Assembly: GCA_029582155.1 (NCBI GenBank)
Contig: CM055903.1
Coordinates: 36,436,353-36,500,352, forward strand
Direction: 5' to 3'
Length of the DNA: 64,000 nt
From: Panopea generosa
Taxonomy: Eukaryota > Mollusca > Bivalvia > Adapedonta > Hiatellidae
Below the pieces are notes generated by a model. That model saw nothing but the letters and a program-made list of their open reading frames with translations, was not told the DNA's origin and ran no database searches. Of the stretch, positions 15,201 through 30,200 are shown one piece after another. Each line of letters starts with the position of its first letter. The first letter of the stretch is position 1. The translations under genes and the position numbers were made by a program.

Positions 15201-18200
15201 GACTATGATATGACATGTTACCCAGGTATGTGTGAAAGCTATTATAATACTGGTTAAAGACGACGCTGTCGTAGTATGACTTAAACTGCTAAAACCGTTG
15301 TTAATCACCATTGATATACGACGAAGGCAATACAATGGTGCACGTACATCACATCACACATATATTGTATTCATTAAGACACAGTCACATTAAGGAAATT
15401 CTGTGCATTTTGTTTACTGTAACTGTTTATAAATCTATTACTTATTCAAGGCGTACGTGAGAGGCAATTTCGTCAAAAGATTGAGAGTCAGAAATTAGTA
15501 AATACTGCAATTATACGTGTTAGAAAATTGTACATTAAAAATTGGTAAAGATTTTAATAAGAGTCAGAAAATGAAAATTGATAAAAAGTGTCTATGTAGT
15601 AATATTAAAATGTAGTTTATATTTTAGGTAATAGAGTTGTAAGAAATGTGTATGAGAGTTAGAAATTATTAAAGATCGCATTGATGTTATTATACAAATA
15701 TTTGCATAGGCATTATCAAAATAATTGAAAAGTCAGATGTTTTATGTGTATGACGATAAGAGATTAATAACATGTGTATTGGAGTCACAGAAACATATAC
15801 TATCAAAATGTGTGTTTGTTTTTTAACGTTATGATCGGGGTTAGATTGTCATTAGATACGCCATTCGCAAACAAATATTATATTATGGGACATCAATTGG
15901 ATATCCATATGCGTCGTAATCAAAGCAAATATATGTTCATTTTGTATAAGATTGTTTTGGTAAACAATTAAATCGTTTTATGATTTGCTTCCGAAATTTA
16001 TAAGTACACAATTGTAGAAATGGCATGTGTTTATGATTGCGAGCTAATTAAGCACAGTTTTTTAGATATTTTATTTACGTTAATGTGTACTTTATTATTT
16101 CTCTGTAGATATATCGGTGTGTGCTTAGGTCTGTTATCTCACTCTGCAGTTTTGACCGGAGAACATGGTTTAAACCAAAATATATTTTCCGTTTCAAGTC
16201 ATAATTTGATTTGATATTAACAAACACATGGGAATAATCGGAAACATTCGTTTTAAAAGTCAATTGAATTAAATATTTATTGTTTTGAATACAATTTCCT
16301 TTTAATAGTATTCATTTTACATAGTGTATTGATTTTAGCAGTATCAATATTTTTTTTCATTATCTTCATATAAGTCTCACCTATATCAGATATTATTACT
16401 ACTATATCTACTTGTTCTTAAATGTTTTGTAAGTTTAGTTATGTTTACGCATGTTTTGCCTGGACACGGCGAATATACATTGGTTCAGACTCGTTCTCCT
16501 ATATCGTTAATTTGTAGGAGTTTTTAGTTCTTTTTTTTTTACTATAACAAACAGTATGAAGTGTGTCGTCGTCTAAACCACTTGGTTTTAATCATTGATC
16601 AGACAAAACACTATATAGCACCTGAACACATTTTATCCTAAACCAAAATTAGTATAAAATATAAAATATTGCTTCAAATTTAAAATGAATATTTATATTT
16701 TACAGGCAGGTTTAATTACTTTTACTCTTATTGTGAGAAGCAATGGTTATCACTAATATTGTACAAAAAGTGAAGCATTCATACAAACATAAATAATATA
16801 TTTCACATCTTAGCATTGGTTAATCAGTTATTCTTAAAATGATGTAAGACCTATTACAAGTAATGTCTTGCAAAGAGTTCGTTATTTTGGCACTGTTATA
16901 TTTTATGTTTTGTATATATGGAATATATCTCTTTCCTCATATGTTTTGATCTGTTTTAACTTTATATATTGTAGAAATGGTATAGAACTGGTGTTTGTGG
17001 GGACCGCAGGAGGAATCACTAAGTACATCAAAACGCGGGACAGAATGGAGTCGTAAGCTATTTAGTACAAAAATTAATTATGTATTTAAACAATTACTTG
17101 GCATTAGTTGCAACGCTTTGGACACTGGGATTATCATTGACTCTTCCACATGAATAACCATGTCATAGGTTGCTACTCCGCCTGATTAAACGTATATTAT
17201 GTCGCAACGCATTGGACGCTGGGATTATCATTGGCGTTTCCCCGTCATAAAAAATGTGTTATCGGTCCTCAAATACGTTAACATTTTGTGAGTATTTTAT
17301 AAGAGTCACATCACAGGTGTTCTAACATCACACACAATCAACACAGAAAACGCTGTTTCTTTTCGAAATATATTTATTCTTCATTATTACAATTTTCGTT
17401 AAAACTTTAATGAATTCTGTTAACACAATGCAGGATTCTAAACATAGTGCAAGCATAGTTCCATCTTAGTCTAACGTTCCTACTCAAAACCCAACCATCC
17501 TGTTTCTCATATTCATGCTGGGTAGGACTCGCTTATTAACCATAAAAGTTCACATCTTTATTTTTAAACCTGTTTAGCTATATTCTTGATAGGGTCACTC
17601 ATCATAAGTGACCTCTGAAGTATGCCCATTTGCCCAATACAGATATACTAATGATTTTGCTGCCTGGCCTTAACCATGAAGTATCCCACATAAGTATTAT
17701 ATCTTGGATTCAAATTTTACATTATCAAACTAATAAAATCAATAATAACTGAGTGACTGAGTATAAAACACCGGCTGTTATCACGACTAATTGTCGGCAT
17801 CAATAATTTTACCTGAATCATTTGTAATAATGCGCAATGTTATTTTAAAGTAAAATAAAATCTTAACATATCATGTTTAAATTTAAAATCTTGTCGCAAA
17901 TATTCTATTTTACTTTGTACAACATGTAATTAAACAATGATTAACAAACACTTATGAAATAGAAAATGTTTTTACAGATCGTTTATATTGAACAACACGA
18001 GCACCATAGAAGCAGACTATTACAGAAGAGCCGTAGAAGGTGTAGAGAGGCCTGGATCCGAGGCAGCAAGATACACTTTCACATATTCTCTTTATTCGGA
18101 AGATCGTATGTACTTATTATAACTCTCACTAGATCCTTAATAATGTTTAACTCTGTATATAAACACTTCTATCTGTTAGCATCTTCATTCAAGAGCGGTT

Positions 18201-21200
18201 AGTTATCAAAATTTAATAATGATTGGATAATGCATCATAATTATGTTTCTCGAAATACGCAGACGATACAATAGATCGACCAAAAATCCTTTTAATACCT
18301 TTCTGTCAGGGCGTGTCTTAAACTGTTATCACAATGTACGCATTGTTATTAAATCCAAAGAATACATTCCCGTCATTTTGCCTCAGGACTGAAAAAGGTG
18401 AAACTTTAACAATTTTCTTTAAGTAGACAGTTACAAGAAGCTGATTAAAACAGTTTTCGTTTTTCCTGGAGAAAGAAACATGCTAATGTCTGAACATACA
18501 GCAGACGAATATATACAGGGTGTGTAAATGGAAAAATCAATACACTTGAAATGAGCCTGATCTACATTAATGTCAACATTTCCATATGGTTTGAGCACAT
18601 TTTCTCGCATACCGGATAAGGATATTTTATTTTACCTGTATGAAAGGTTTCCGTCTCTCGCCAAATCAGAAATCAATTTTCTCGTGCTGTGACCTTGACC
18701 TTAAATGTTGAATAAAGAGCCAGACCCGGTTAGCTCAGTTGATATCGCACCTGACTATTAATCAAGAAGTGGGAGTTTCGATCCCCGCCCTGCAACAATC
18801 TCCATGGTGATTGATAAACGACATTGCGTCTCATTGTTCCTCATCTATCAACGTTGGTTGATTAAAGTGGAAGTGAAAAAGTCGTCAGTCACCTGCCGAG
18901 ATGGGTTTGCTTGAGTACTGGTTTGCCTTCCAGGATCCCAGGAGAGAGTGGATATGATAACTGATCGTCTATTAGCCCTCGATGGCATAAAATTACGTCA
19001 AATATTCAACGAACAAACAAATCTTAAAAGCTGTCGTGACTAAAATTGATAATGATTGGTTAAGTTATTATAAGTAATAAGTATTGTACAAAAATTACTT
19101 TATAAAATACCATCACCATTTTAGTGTCCGGATATTTCATCACTTATCTTTTATAGAATATGTTGACTTTTTAATCAATATTTGTCAATTCAACTTAATA
19201 TGTATGAATTGTAAATGATGATTTGTTGGGTTTTTTCGGAGTACCAACACATTATAGGTTATATGAAGACAACAGTAAAACGATTCTCGATTTCACGAGG
19301 TACAAACTTTAAGGAAACTCATTGATAAAAATTTACAAAAACACATACACTTAAAACCACAACAACAACACTTAATAAAACAACAACAAAAGCAAAAACT
19401 TGACACATGTTTCTACAGATTCCTAGCACCTTTATACCACACATTGATTGATAATTTACCGCATTAATGAGCATGTGGAAAGGGATAAAATGGACATGAC
19501 ATACGACTAGCACATTCGGAGGATCCCTACACCTTTGCTTATATTGACAGTAATCCGAGTCTCACCCGGAACTGGGTTGATTTGTACGAGAGGTTACCAA
19601 TGTTAAATCGAACCAACGGTCACACGACAATATAGGTTTGAGGTTTGAAGAGAAAATTCCGATGCATAACCGATTTGGAAGAAACAATTATCTCGAGGAA
19701 CGGAATTTATTTATCACTTTATCCATTCGAACTGAAAAAGCATTCATTTTCTTGCACCTTGCATATCAGGCACGTTGGGTAAGGTTGTTGCTAACTATGC
19801 GCACATACAATTTAATCCCTAAATAAACTCGTGAAATGAAACTCTTTTATGGATAGGCCCTGTTAAAAAGTGTCGGGTGAACTTAAAATGTATGCTGTTG
19901 GATAGGCCCTGTGTTAGGTGAACTTTGATGTATGTTGTTGGTGATTTCCATTTTTCATTAACTATTAAATAAGGACAAACAATATAAAAATGGAGAACAA
20001 CGTCAAATTGCACATTTCTGAATTATACAATTTTGTGGAAAAACAGTAAGAAAGGATGGTTTTACATTCCGTACAAAAAATATCCAATAAACAAGTAGGT
20101 ATGTTTAAGTTTTAACAGCATTGTGCCATGGACACGTTTCACTAAACATCTAACGTTAGATTTTCCTCAACTCATATTTTTCAAATGCTATAACTTATGT
20201 TGATTATGTTTTACTTGTTATCCACTACCAATTGGTAAAACATGTATTCACTTCAAATATATGTGGTCATTAGTTTCAAGTTATAATTTAGAGAAATTGA
20301 GGAAAATCTTCGCTTGAGATGTACATGTATAATGAAACTGGCTCAAGTTCATTAAAACGGGTGTCGTTATATTAAGAAACCCTTTCTTAATTACAGAATT
20401 TAACATAAACACGACATTGGTCACAGGAAGTGCTCCAGTGTTTGTGGAGCGGAAAAAGCAAATCGGAATAGAAGCAGTAGTGGGCATTCAAATGAAGTAT
20501 ACAAGTTTTGAAGAACTCTTCTTTGATGTTACCAACCCGAATTACACATTGTGTGCTGGTGACAATCCGTGTATAGACTGTAGCAGTAAGGTTTGTAGAA
20601 AGAACTGTATATGATTAAGAATCGTAAATGTATTCTTTCAAACTTATTGTTCAGTTTGTCTATATCATTAATATAGTATGTGTAAAATTTGAAAGGAAAC
20701 GTGGGATCCAACTCAAAATGAAATTGAGTACAATTGTAACTAAAAGTATTAAGCGAATTGGAACAAAATCATTTGAAAGTGGTTCCTTAATTTTGCAAAA
20801 GAACAAAAAAAGTTTGTTATATATACTTTAAAAGCCGATTTCGGTAAATATTTAAAGTTCATATGTCGCTCATCTAAAAATCTAAACATTAAATGACCAC
20901 ACATGATTACTGGAACTGGTGACTGAATGCGAATCATTACCTTATTTTTATCGATCTTATAAATTGCTGCATACAAGAAAGAAATAATAGTTTCAATACA
21001 CTGGGAAACGATAACATATATAATTGGAAAACGAAGAACTCAAATGAAATGGCAAATGTTTAAGAATTAGATTTAATTTGAAATATTAAAAAATGCTTTA
21101 AACTGAAATTATAGTAAATTTGTCAATATATCCAACTAGCTTTCTAAATTAAATACAGTTAAATTAGAATTACAAAACGACATAAACATGTACTGAAATC

Positions 21201-24200
21201 GGAGGACGCAGGAAATTGAACGCATGATGAAAAATCTGTTGACTTAAAATAACAATAATAGTAAAAAGAATATAATTCGAAATCATAAATTAGTTCATTT
21301 TGGAATTCCTTTCAAAGAAATGCAATACGTGTAAGATAGGTAACACTTCTTTTTTAAATGTATTTGGTATTTAGAATCATAGTAATAAAATGTCTCTGGA
21401 TTATTCCATGTGCTGTTATAGGATTAACATAAAAAATGAATATATATAAATTAATTTTGTTAAAATATCCCGAGATAGAAAAGTATTTTATCACTTTTTT
21501 ATTTCAGAAATCTAACTGTTATTTAATTGATAACCATGGATACATAATGGCGTCAAAGAATCCTGAAAATGATGTTGGTGCTTTCTTTGGGGATATAGAA
21601 AGTGAAGTCATGGCAGAATTAGTTAGAAAAAGACACGTTTTTGAAGAGTAAGCAATCATTAACGTCCGTTCTGCATTTCCATCTTTTAAACATATTTACC
21701 TACGCCTTTAAAAGTGCAAACTATTTTCTCCCAGATCTGCTATCATTGGTTCATATATGTCATTTGTTAAAATTGTGTTTTAAAGTGGTATAATTGTTGA
21801 AATGAAATTGAAAAACAAGGTAAGAAAGTTGTTTCTTTGTTTGCAATTCATGTCATATTTAGATAATATAACACCCATACTTCTCCAATATTAGTTATCC
21901 TTTTGAAATGATATTTGTATACGATGTCATGAAGAAATGCATTTTTAGTACAAAGTTTTTTTTACACATAGTATAGTTTTCATCCATATGATAAATTATC
22001 GTTTATATTCAATTATCATATGTTATTCAGTATTTATATATAAAGTTTATTTCACATTTATACGTGACAGGCGATAGGTTTGCATTTATATGCCGAACTC
22101 ATTTTATGTTGAATGATAATAATTGATCTTTGATAGTCTCCTTGATATATGTTTCCAATATTTTTATAAAAAAACTTTATATACAATAAGTTTATATCCA
22201 TATGCGATATTTCTACATGTTTCATGTTTATAATATTAATGTAATTTATGATATATAAATGATAAGCATAAGTAGGAAAAAGATATCCTCATGCGGAAGA
22301 ACTATTTATAGTATACGACTAATATGTATTACATATAAATGACATTTTCCAATATAGATCGAAAATAATTGAGAAGTATTTAAACCGGTTTCACGACATA
22401 CATTGACATGCATGTTAACTTCTATATTTGCAGATTTAATTTTACAGACTATCAAGCTGTGTGTGAAATTAAAGCTTACGAAAAGAAGAAACGAAGCAGC
22501 AGAGGGACAAACTTGCTCAATGTAATATTGCCTCACTTGTGCCATTATCTGTTTACCTCTTCATACCGTGCATTTCGTTTGTGAATGTATAATATATGTA
22601 ATCTAAAGGAAGTGAGGGGTGTTGCACATTTCGTCACCTCTCATGAACATATTTTGTCAACCCCCCTACCCATGAACAGATTTAATAAAACCGAGTATTC
22701 TATGTTTTTCTTAGACGCTTTGCAAGGGATCACCTCATCATATGTTGTTGACCATGTCATCAGCAGTCTTACGTAATCAGTATGTGACAGCCATAAAAAG
22801 TCACCTCGTTCTTTCATTTTGAAACTTTGGATTTCTAAGGCATTTCCAAGGGATATTTTTATCCGATAGTATTAATACGAAAACGTATCTGTTGTAGAAC
22901 CAGGGCCACATATCCGATTAAAGCATGCAAGTGAAATAAAGATTTGAAAATATCACATTAGAGCCATCGACATTCATCGAATCACTGGTTAACTTTCCCA
23001 CATATAGTCTTTGGACTCTCATTTGCTTGAACTATCTATTCCGATGGTGAATGGTACGGCTGTATTATGAAAATATAATACAGTGGCTTATTTATTTTAA
23101 TATGTGGAAATGTAATATTTTAACTTTATTTCAGCCTTTGAAAGCAATATTCAATGGACTGTTATGGGCAATCACAGAGATAGGAATGTAAGTTGTTTTA
23201 TGTTTATTTAAAACTGATGAAGCAGTGAAGTTTACATTTAAGCTTTAATTAACAGCAAATTGATTACACGTCTTACTTCTTTTATAATATTGAATACTTG
23301 TGTGATACTGTGACATTGTATTATACGTTAATTTTCACCAACTGCATATATCCCCATTTCTCAAATACGGACCCGGCTAGCTCAGTCGGTAGCGCGTAAT
23401 GGGGTGGCGGTGTATGTAAATCCCGACCACAATCTCTGTTATGACTGGCCATGAACTTTGTTCTACGGCCATGAATACCCACCATTTAATGTGTGGACTT
23501 ACCGAGATATGGAGTGTTTAGTACTGGTAAACCGCCTATCATATCCCCGGAACGCTGATTTGGTACACTGGCCGCCATTATATATCAGAAATACTGTTAT
23601 AAAACAGGCACAAAACCCATTCAAAAGAACATATTTATCAATGATTTTCGATATGTATAATATGCTTTTTAAAGCACACTAAATACTTTTTTTCAGATTT
23701 TTATCAGAATTTAGTTTATCAAGTTGGTGGAACAATTGGAAATATGTCAGATCAGGTAAGCAAGATTAGCCAGTCCATTCAGTTATATTCTGTTATATGC
23801 ATTATGTATGTACGAGATTCCAATGCCTTGTAATAAAATAGAGGCACAATTGCAAGATTTCTGTAGAGATAACTCCAGAAATAAAAGTATGTGAAATATT
23901 CATGAGTACTGTAAAGTATATCGTCTACCTATTATAATTTTTAACCCGGCTATTCCATGAATATGGGGATACTTACCCCGGCGTTGGCGTCCGTGTCTCG
24001 TTTGCTTGTAAATGTTGTTTTAGCTGAGACCGTATGTATGCTTTAACTGTGAAGCATTATGTTACATATTGGGCTCCTAAATTGAAAGTCAAGTTCAACA
24101 CGGTTAGAAGGTAATACTTTGTCTTTAAACCCTGCTATAAAGTGTTGATGTAAGTTGTGATTTACTGAGCATGCTTTCAGGTATGTGAATGTGACTTGAT

Positions 24201-27200
24201 GAAAGGTTGTATTATTATGTTTTGTAGCATTTTGTACCATAAATAGGCTGTTTAATTTCAACGAGGAATAAATCAATTATTGTTCAACAACTCGTTTTGA
24301 AGTTGTACACCATGGTATACACGAATACATCAGTTAATATTCAACAATTCGTTATGAAGATGTACACCTTGGTATACACGAATGCATCAGTCGGTATTCA
24401 ACAATTCGTTATGAAGATGTACACCGTGGTATACACGAATGCATTAGTCGATATTCAACAATTCGCTAAGAAGATGTACACCATGGTATACACGAATGCA
24501 TCAGTCGATATTCAACAATTCGCTATGGCGATGTACACCATGGTATACACGAATGCATCAGTCGATATTCAACAATTCGCTATGGAGATGTACACCATGG
24601 TATACACGAATAATTGTTATGAAGAATAAATACGATTGTTACACATTTAACTGATAAATGAAATAAATTAAAATATAACATATTGTATTCTATTACCAAT
24701 TCAATTAAATATAAGTGAATTTATTTAGTTTCTATTTGTTTTTATGTTTATTCTTCAGAGCAAGATGTTCCATACGACTGTGACGATAGTGTTCCCCTGG
24801 AGGATTATGACACAGAAGTAATGAGCATATCCGAATCAGTTGCATACAACCAGCTGAACCAGTGGAGAATGAACTGTGTAATGAACCGTAACCGTAGAAA
24901 CAGAGTGATTGGTTACAGACCATGTCATACCAAGTTTAAACTCTATCATTCTAATTTCAATGTGTTGGATAAACAGGATGGTACAATATATGGAAGTATT
25001 CCAGGCTGTGAAATATGTGAGAAAGTGTAAGTATGCAGATACAAATCTTTATAAACGCAACATTCAACTTACCTTATTTAGAGTTGCCTCGTAATCCCTA
25101 ACAAGGGCAATACTACGGTGTAGAAGTACGTCGCTTTGTTTGGTTGTTTGGTTAGAAAGAAAGCGAATATAACGCTTGGCTCTTTTAAAATGCTTTTGGA
25201 TGACATCAAATAGTTTGAGGAATTCGAGGGCCCAATACAGAATTATAAGCATAGCACACCCATGCTTTAATATTACCATAATTGATCATGAAGAGGTTCA
25301 TGCTGTAATTGTCTCTTATAATAATACTTTTATTAGAAATAGGAAAACTCATGCTGCAATTATCTTCTATAAAACTATTATCATTAGTAATAGGGAAGTT
25401 CATACTGTAATTGTCGTCTATAATATTACTATCATTAGTAATAGGGAAAGTTTTACTGTAATTGTCCTATCGAATATTACTATCATTAGTAATAAGGAAG
25501 CTCTTATTGTAATTATCTTTTATAATATTTCTATCATTAGTGCTAGGGAAATTTATGCTGTAATTGTCTTCTCGAATATTACAGTCATTAGTAATAAGGA
25601 AGCTCTTACTGTAATTATCTTCTATAATATTATATCATTAGTGCTAGGGAAATTTATGCTGTTATTGTCTTCTCGAATTTTACTATCATTAGTAATAGGG
25701 AAGCTCATGCTGTAATTGTTTTATATAATATTACTTTCATTAGTAACAGGGATTTTTTTACTGTAATTGTCTTCTCTAATATTTCTGTCATTAGTAATAG
25801 GGAAGTTCATGCTGTAATTGTCTTCTATAATATCATCATCATTAGTAATGGAGAAGCTATTACTGTAATTGTTTTCTATAATATTACTGTCGTTAGTAAT
25901 AGAGAAACTCTTATTGTAATTGTCTTCTATAATATTACAAACATTAGAAATAGGGAAACTCTTACTGTAAGTGTCTTCTTAAATATTATTATCATTAGTA
26001 ATAGGGAAGCTGTTACTGTAATTGTCTTCTATAATATTACTATCATTAGTAATAGAGAAACTATTACTATAATTGTTTTTTATAATATTATTAGCATTAG
26101 TAATAGGGACATTGTTACTGTAATTGTCTTTTGTAATATTACTATCATTAGTGCTAGGGAAATTTATGCTATAATTGTCTTTTCTTATATTACTATCATT
26201 AGTAAAAGGGAAGCTCTTACTGTAATTGTCTTCTGCAATTTTACTATCATTAGTAATAGAGAAGCTATTATTGTACTTATCTTCTTTAATATAACAATCA
26301 TTAGTAGTACGTAAACTTTTACTGTAATTGTCTTCTCTAATGTTTCTATCATTTGTAATAGGGAAACTCTTGCTGTAATTGTGTTCTATAATATTATTAG
26401 CATTAGTAATAGGGAATTTTTTACTGTTATTTTCTTCTCTAATATTTCTAACATTAGTAATAGGGAAACTCGTGCTTTAATTGTCTTCTATAATATTACT
26501 ATTATTAGTAATAGGGAAACTTTTACTGTAATTGTCTTGTATAATATTACTATCATTAGTAATAGAGAAACAATTACTGTAATTGTTTTATATAATAATA
26601 TTTTCATTAGTAATAGGGAAGCTCATGGTAAAATTGTCTTCTCTTATATTATTATCATTAGTAATTGGGACATTGTTACTGTAATTGTCTTCTATAATAT
26701 TACTATCATTTATAATAGGGAATTTCTTGCTGTAATTGTAATCTATAATATTATTATCGTTAGTAATAGGGAACCTCATGCTGTAATTATCTTCTTTAAT
26801 ATTACTTTTATTGGTAACAGGAACGAAAAGTATTGTTTTAATATTTGTCTTTATTAGTACCATTATTAGAAATATGATTTTCTCCAACAATATTTCTATT
26901 GTTGATAAAAGAGAAGTATAATTAATACTTTTAATTATAATAATGATAATACTGAAGACAATTATGCTGCTTACAAATATGTGTATAAGAAAATATAGAA
27001 CAGAACAAACTAGACTCAGCACCCAAATAACACAGCTACCAAAGAACACAGCTACCAAAGAACACAGCTACCAAATAACACAGCTACCAAATGTAGCGGA
27101 TATATACGTTACATATACATAGAGAAGACGTTACAACAAAGGTCGCCGCTTTGGAAGTGTCAGTAGCTGATAAACGCCACTTTATATCTTAACCTGATTA

Positions 27201-30200
27201 ACGTGTGCACCAAATCGCCCTCTTATCTTGTCGTCCATCATAACCAGAAACATACTTGGTTGGTTACATTTTTGTGTTTTGCACTTTGCTCTTTATGTAT
27301 TGTATAAAGTGTTTGAGAGAATGCCCACTCTGATTATTCATATATGTCTAACCATCATTCCAGATGTAATCCTATCAAACCAAGCCAGTGTGATCTCGAG
27401 TGTAGACCAGATAAGTATTTATGTTTACCTAAACCATGTCTTTGTAAAGCATACTATATATTTAAATGTATGCGTTATTTGTTTTTGTCTATTACGAATT
27501 ATATATTTTCTTTATAAAAAATACGAAAATGCTTTCCAAGCGAACAAAAAAGGCTTATTTCAACCGCTAAACAGTAAGCTATTGGATACGTGGTGGAGTG
27601 AAATGGAGCATGGAGGTACATAGAAAATAACAGAATGCCAAAAAAATAACATTACAATTTGTTTACTAACGTCGTGTAACCTCAACTATAACGTATTATC
27701 TTATGTGTGTATTTTTTTCTATTTCATTACATTTGTGTCACAAGCCGTATATCGTATCGTGGGTGAAGGACACAAATCTGCTTATGGTGATTGCCGAAGC
27801 CAAGTGTAAATGTGATAACAACTCTAATACATTCGAAACAAAACATCAGGAGATAATCTATATCCTTAACAAAACAGTACACAAATAGTTTAACGATCGT
27901 TGACGATGTGATAATGAGAACTTAAATTGTAACTTTGTTTTTACTTACTTTTTTGTCTTTTCATAATTTGCTGGACTATGGAGTAAATGTCTAAAACTTC
28001 CATTTGGCAACCCATTGTTTTAAACTTATTTTACCTCGATTGTAAAACAAGTTATTACACCTTAGACCAGTCAATGCCATGTCTTCCTAGAACCAGTAAT
28101 AAGGCATACACGGATAAAGTGTCTTGCTCCTGGACACCACACATAGCCGTGGAGTAGGATTGAACACACGAATCCTCCAATCCTGGATTAGATGCTCTAC
28201 CAATGACCATTTAACTTGGACTATAGATATAGGTAAAACATCGTTATGGTAAGACTCATAGACTTAGATTCCATATTGTATTATACTCACGGAATCAGGT
28301 ACAACTTCGTTATTGTTAGGGTTATACACCGCATTGAGGTTTCTAGATTTGTTACTAAAAAGTCACTTTCATTTGGTTTGTTAGTATTATGTTCGTATTG
28401 TGTTAGTATTCTATGTATAAATGACACATATTGTTGTTCACAAAACATTTAGGCAATGAAATATATCATTATTTTGCAAATTCAGTGATGTAACGAAACA
28501 GCGTATACATATCCGTCAGTACTAGATCCAGGTCTGGTAAGATGATGAGGTGGTACAGAGATATTACGTTGTAAAACTACACTTAAATAATAGAAAATCA
28601 TATATATTTATATATATATTCCTTAACTTGGTGAACATTCCGAAGAAGAAGTATGTAGAAAACGGAATGAAACTAAATATAACGACAGAAGGACAGAATG
28701 TCACGATCATAGTAAATTGGTAATGTATAATTTGGATAATTGGTTAAAATAATGTTTATGTAATCAGGACTCTCTATTTGACAATGGCTATCCCCAATAG
28801 TTTGAATGTTGTCTGAGCTTATTAAGTATCCTGATACGATGACATACCGAGACGAGTATATCTATATTATAACTGTCGGTTCATGAAAAAGATACATCGC
28901 ATTCTAACGTTCATGTCAATGCTATCTTAAGTAGTAAAGCAAAAGTATGACAAGACTTGACGGCCTTATCGTGAATTTTTGAGTGAGTGTGAGTAATTTT
29001 GAGTATTTTTTTAGATCACTGCTTAATAAAAGTGTAAGCATTTCAAAAGTACAGTTAAAAATCTTATTTTGTTAGTGCACCATTTATTTGGTTAATATCA
29101 CGTAACTTTCATCAAAAAGAAGTCCACATTTGCTAAATGTGATAGTATTCGGGAATCGGAAATGTAAAGTAAAACAATGCGTTGTAATAAGAGGATTCAA
29201 CAGATTCTATCACTAAATGCGTTTCCATAAAAAATGGCACTGATGTCACGTATTTCACTGACTCACAAGCGAAATAAAGGTTTAATCCGATAAAAACTTA
29301 CGTTGATATCCATTGTTGAATCTGCGCACTAGTGTATATAGTGGCTGGATATCAATGTTATAAGGAAAAGTGAAGAATAAATAGAAAAAGGGCATAAAAG
29401 TCAAATTTGCTTTGAACGTGCATGTACCTGCGTGTACATGAAAGACATGAATAGTGTGTACATGGTTGTTTTGACGTGACATTGAGAACAGTTTTTCGTT
29501 GGGTCAAGGATTTTAAAGAGAGTAAACTTAATATTGGAAACGGTAACCATTCTGACAGACTGCTGTTACAGCAACGAAAGAGAATGTTGATTTGTTTCTA
29601 AGATAACTATTGTCCATGCTGCAGTTACACAACAACATTGGTTGGTAACATTGATTGGTCACATTGATTGGTGATATTGATTGGTAACATTGATAGGTAA
29701 TATTGATTGATCTCATTGATTGGTCACATTGATTGGTAATACTGATTGGTCACATTGATTGGTAATTTTGATTGGTAACATTGATTGGTAATATTGATTG
29801 GTAACATTATTTGGTAACATTGATTTGTAATATTGATTGGTCACATTGATTGGCCACATTGATTGGTAATACTGATTGGTCACATTGATTGGTAATATTG
29901 ATTGGTCACATTGATTGGTCACATTGATTGGTAATACTGATTGGTCACATTGATTGGTAATTTTGATTGGTAACATTGATTGGTAATATTGATTGGTAAC
30001 ATTGATTGGTAACATTGATTGGTAATATTGATTGGTAACATTGATTGGTAACATTGATTGGTAATATTGATTGGTCACATTGATTGATAACATTGATTGG
30101 TCACATTGATTGGCCACATTGATTGGAAACATTCAGATAAAACTCGTCGTGAAAAAAGTTGTTTGCATTTTCTTAAAATTCTAGTGACGCTGTGTTTATT

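Larger units (their letters stand above)
9035..16974. other. Long intron without recognised genes
   Basis: AT-rich DNA between exons c and d. Apart from the candidate cassette exon at 13729-13782 and a tRNA-like B box near 12822-12900, I saw no supported feature. Short open frames in both strands lack codon or motif support. Confidence 0.6.

Noticed and set aside
18720..18797. Functional tRNA gene
   Set aside because: The stems do not pair well, the anticodon region is abnormal, and the head is followed by a SINE body and tail.
25206..27058. Minus-strand open frames in the 51-bp array
   Set aside because: By-products of a period divisible by three, with no start context or domain.
27364..27414. 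Cys-rich exon-like piece CNPIKPSQCDLECRPDK between exons k and l
   Set aside because: It has an AG border and joins the alternative donor at 25026 in frame, but the following exon would then be read in the wrong frame. Family alignment shows k and l adjacent with no gap.
28646..28719. Alternative reading frame KKYVENGMKLNITTEGQNV of exon m
   Set aside because: It fits the phase of the preceding donor but lacks the C-x14-CH signature and leads to a stop in the last exon without the GPI-type tail.
29636..30132. CRISPR-like regular repeats
   Set aside because: The 13-bp units are directly abutting with no unique spacers, in an animal intron.
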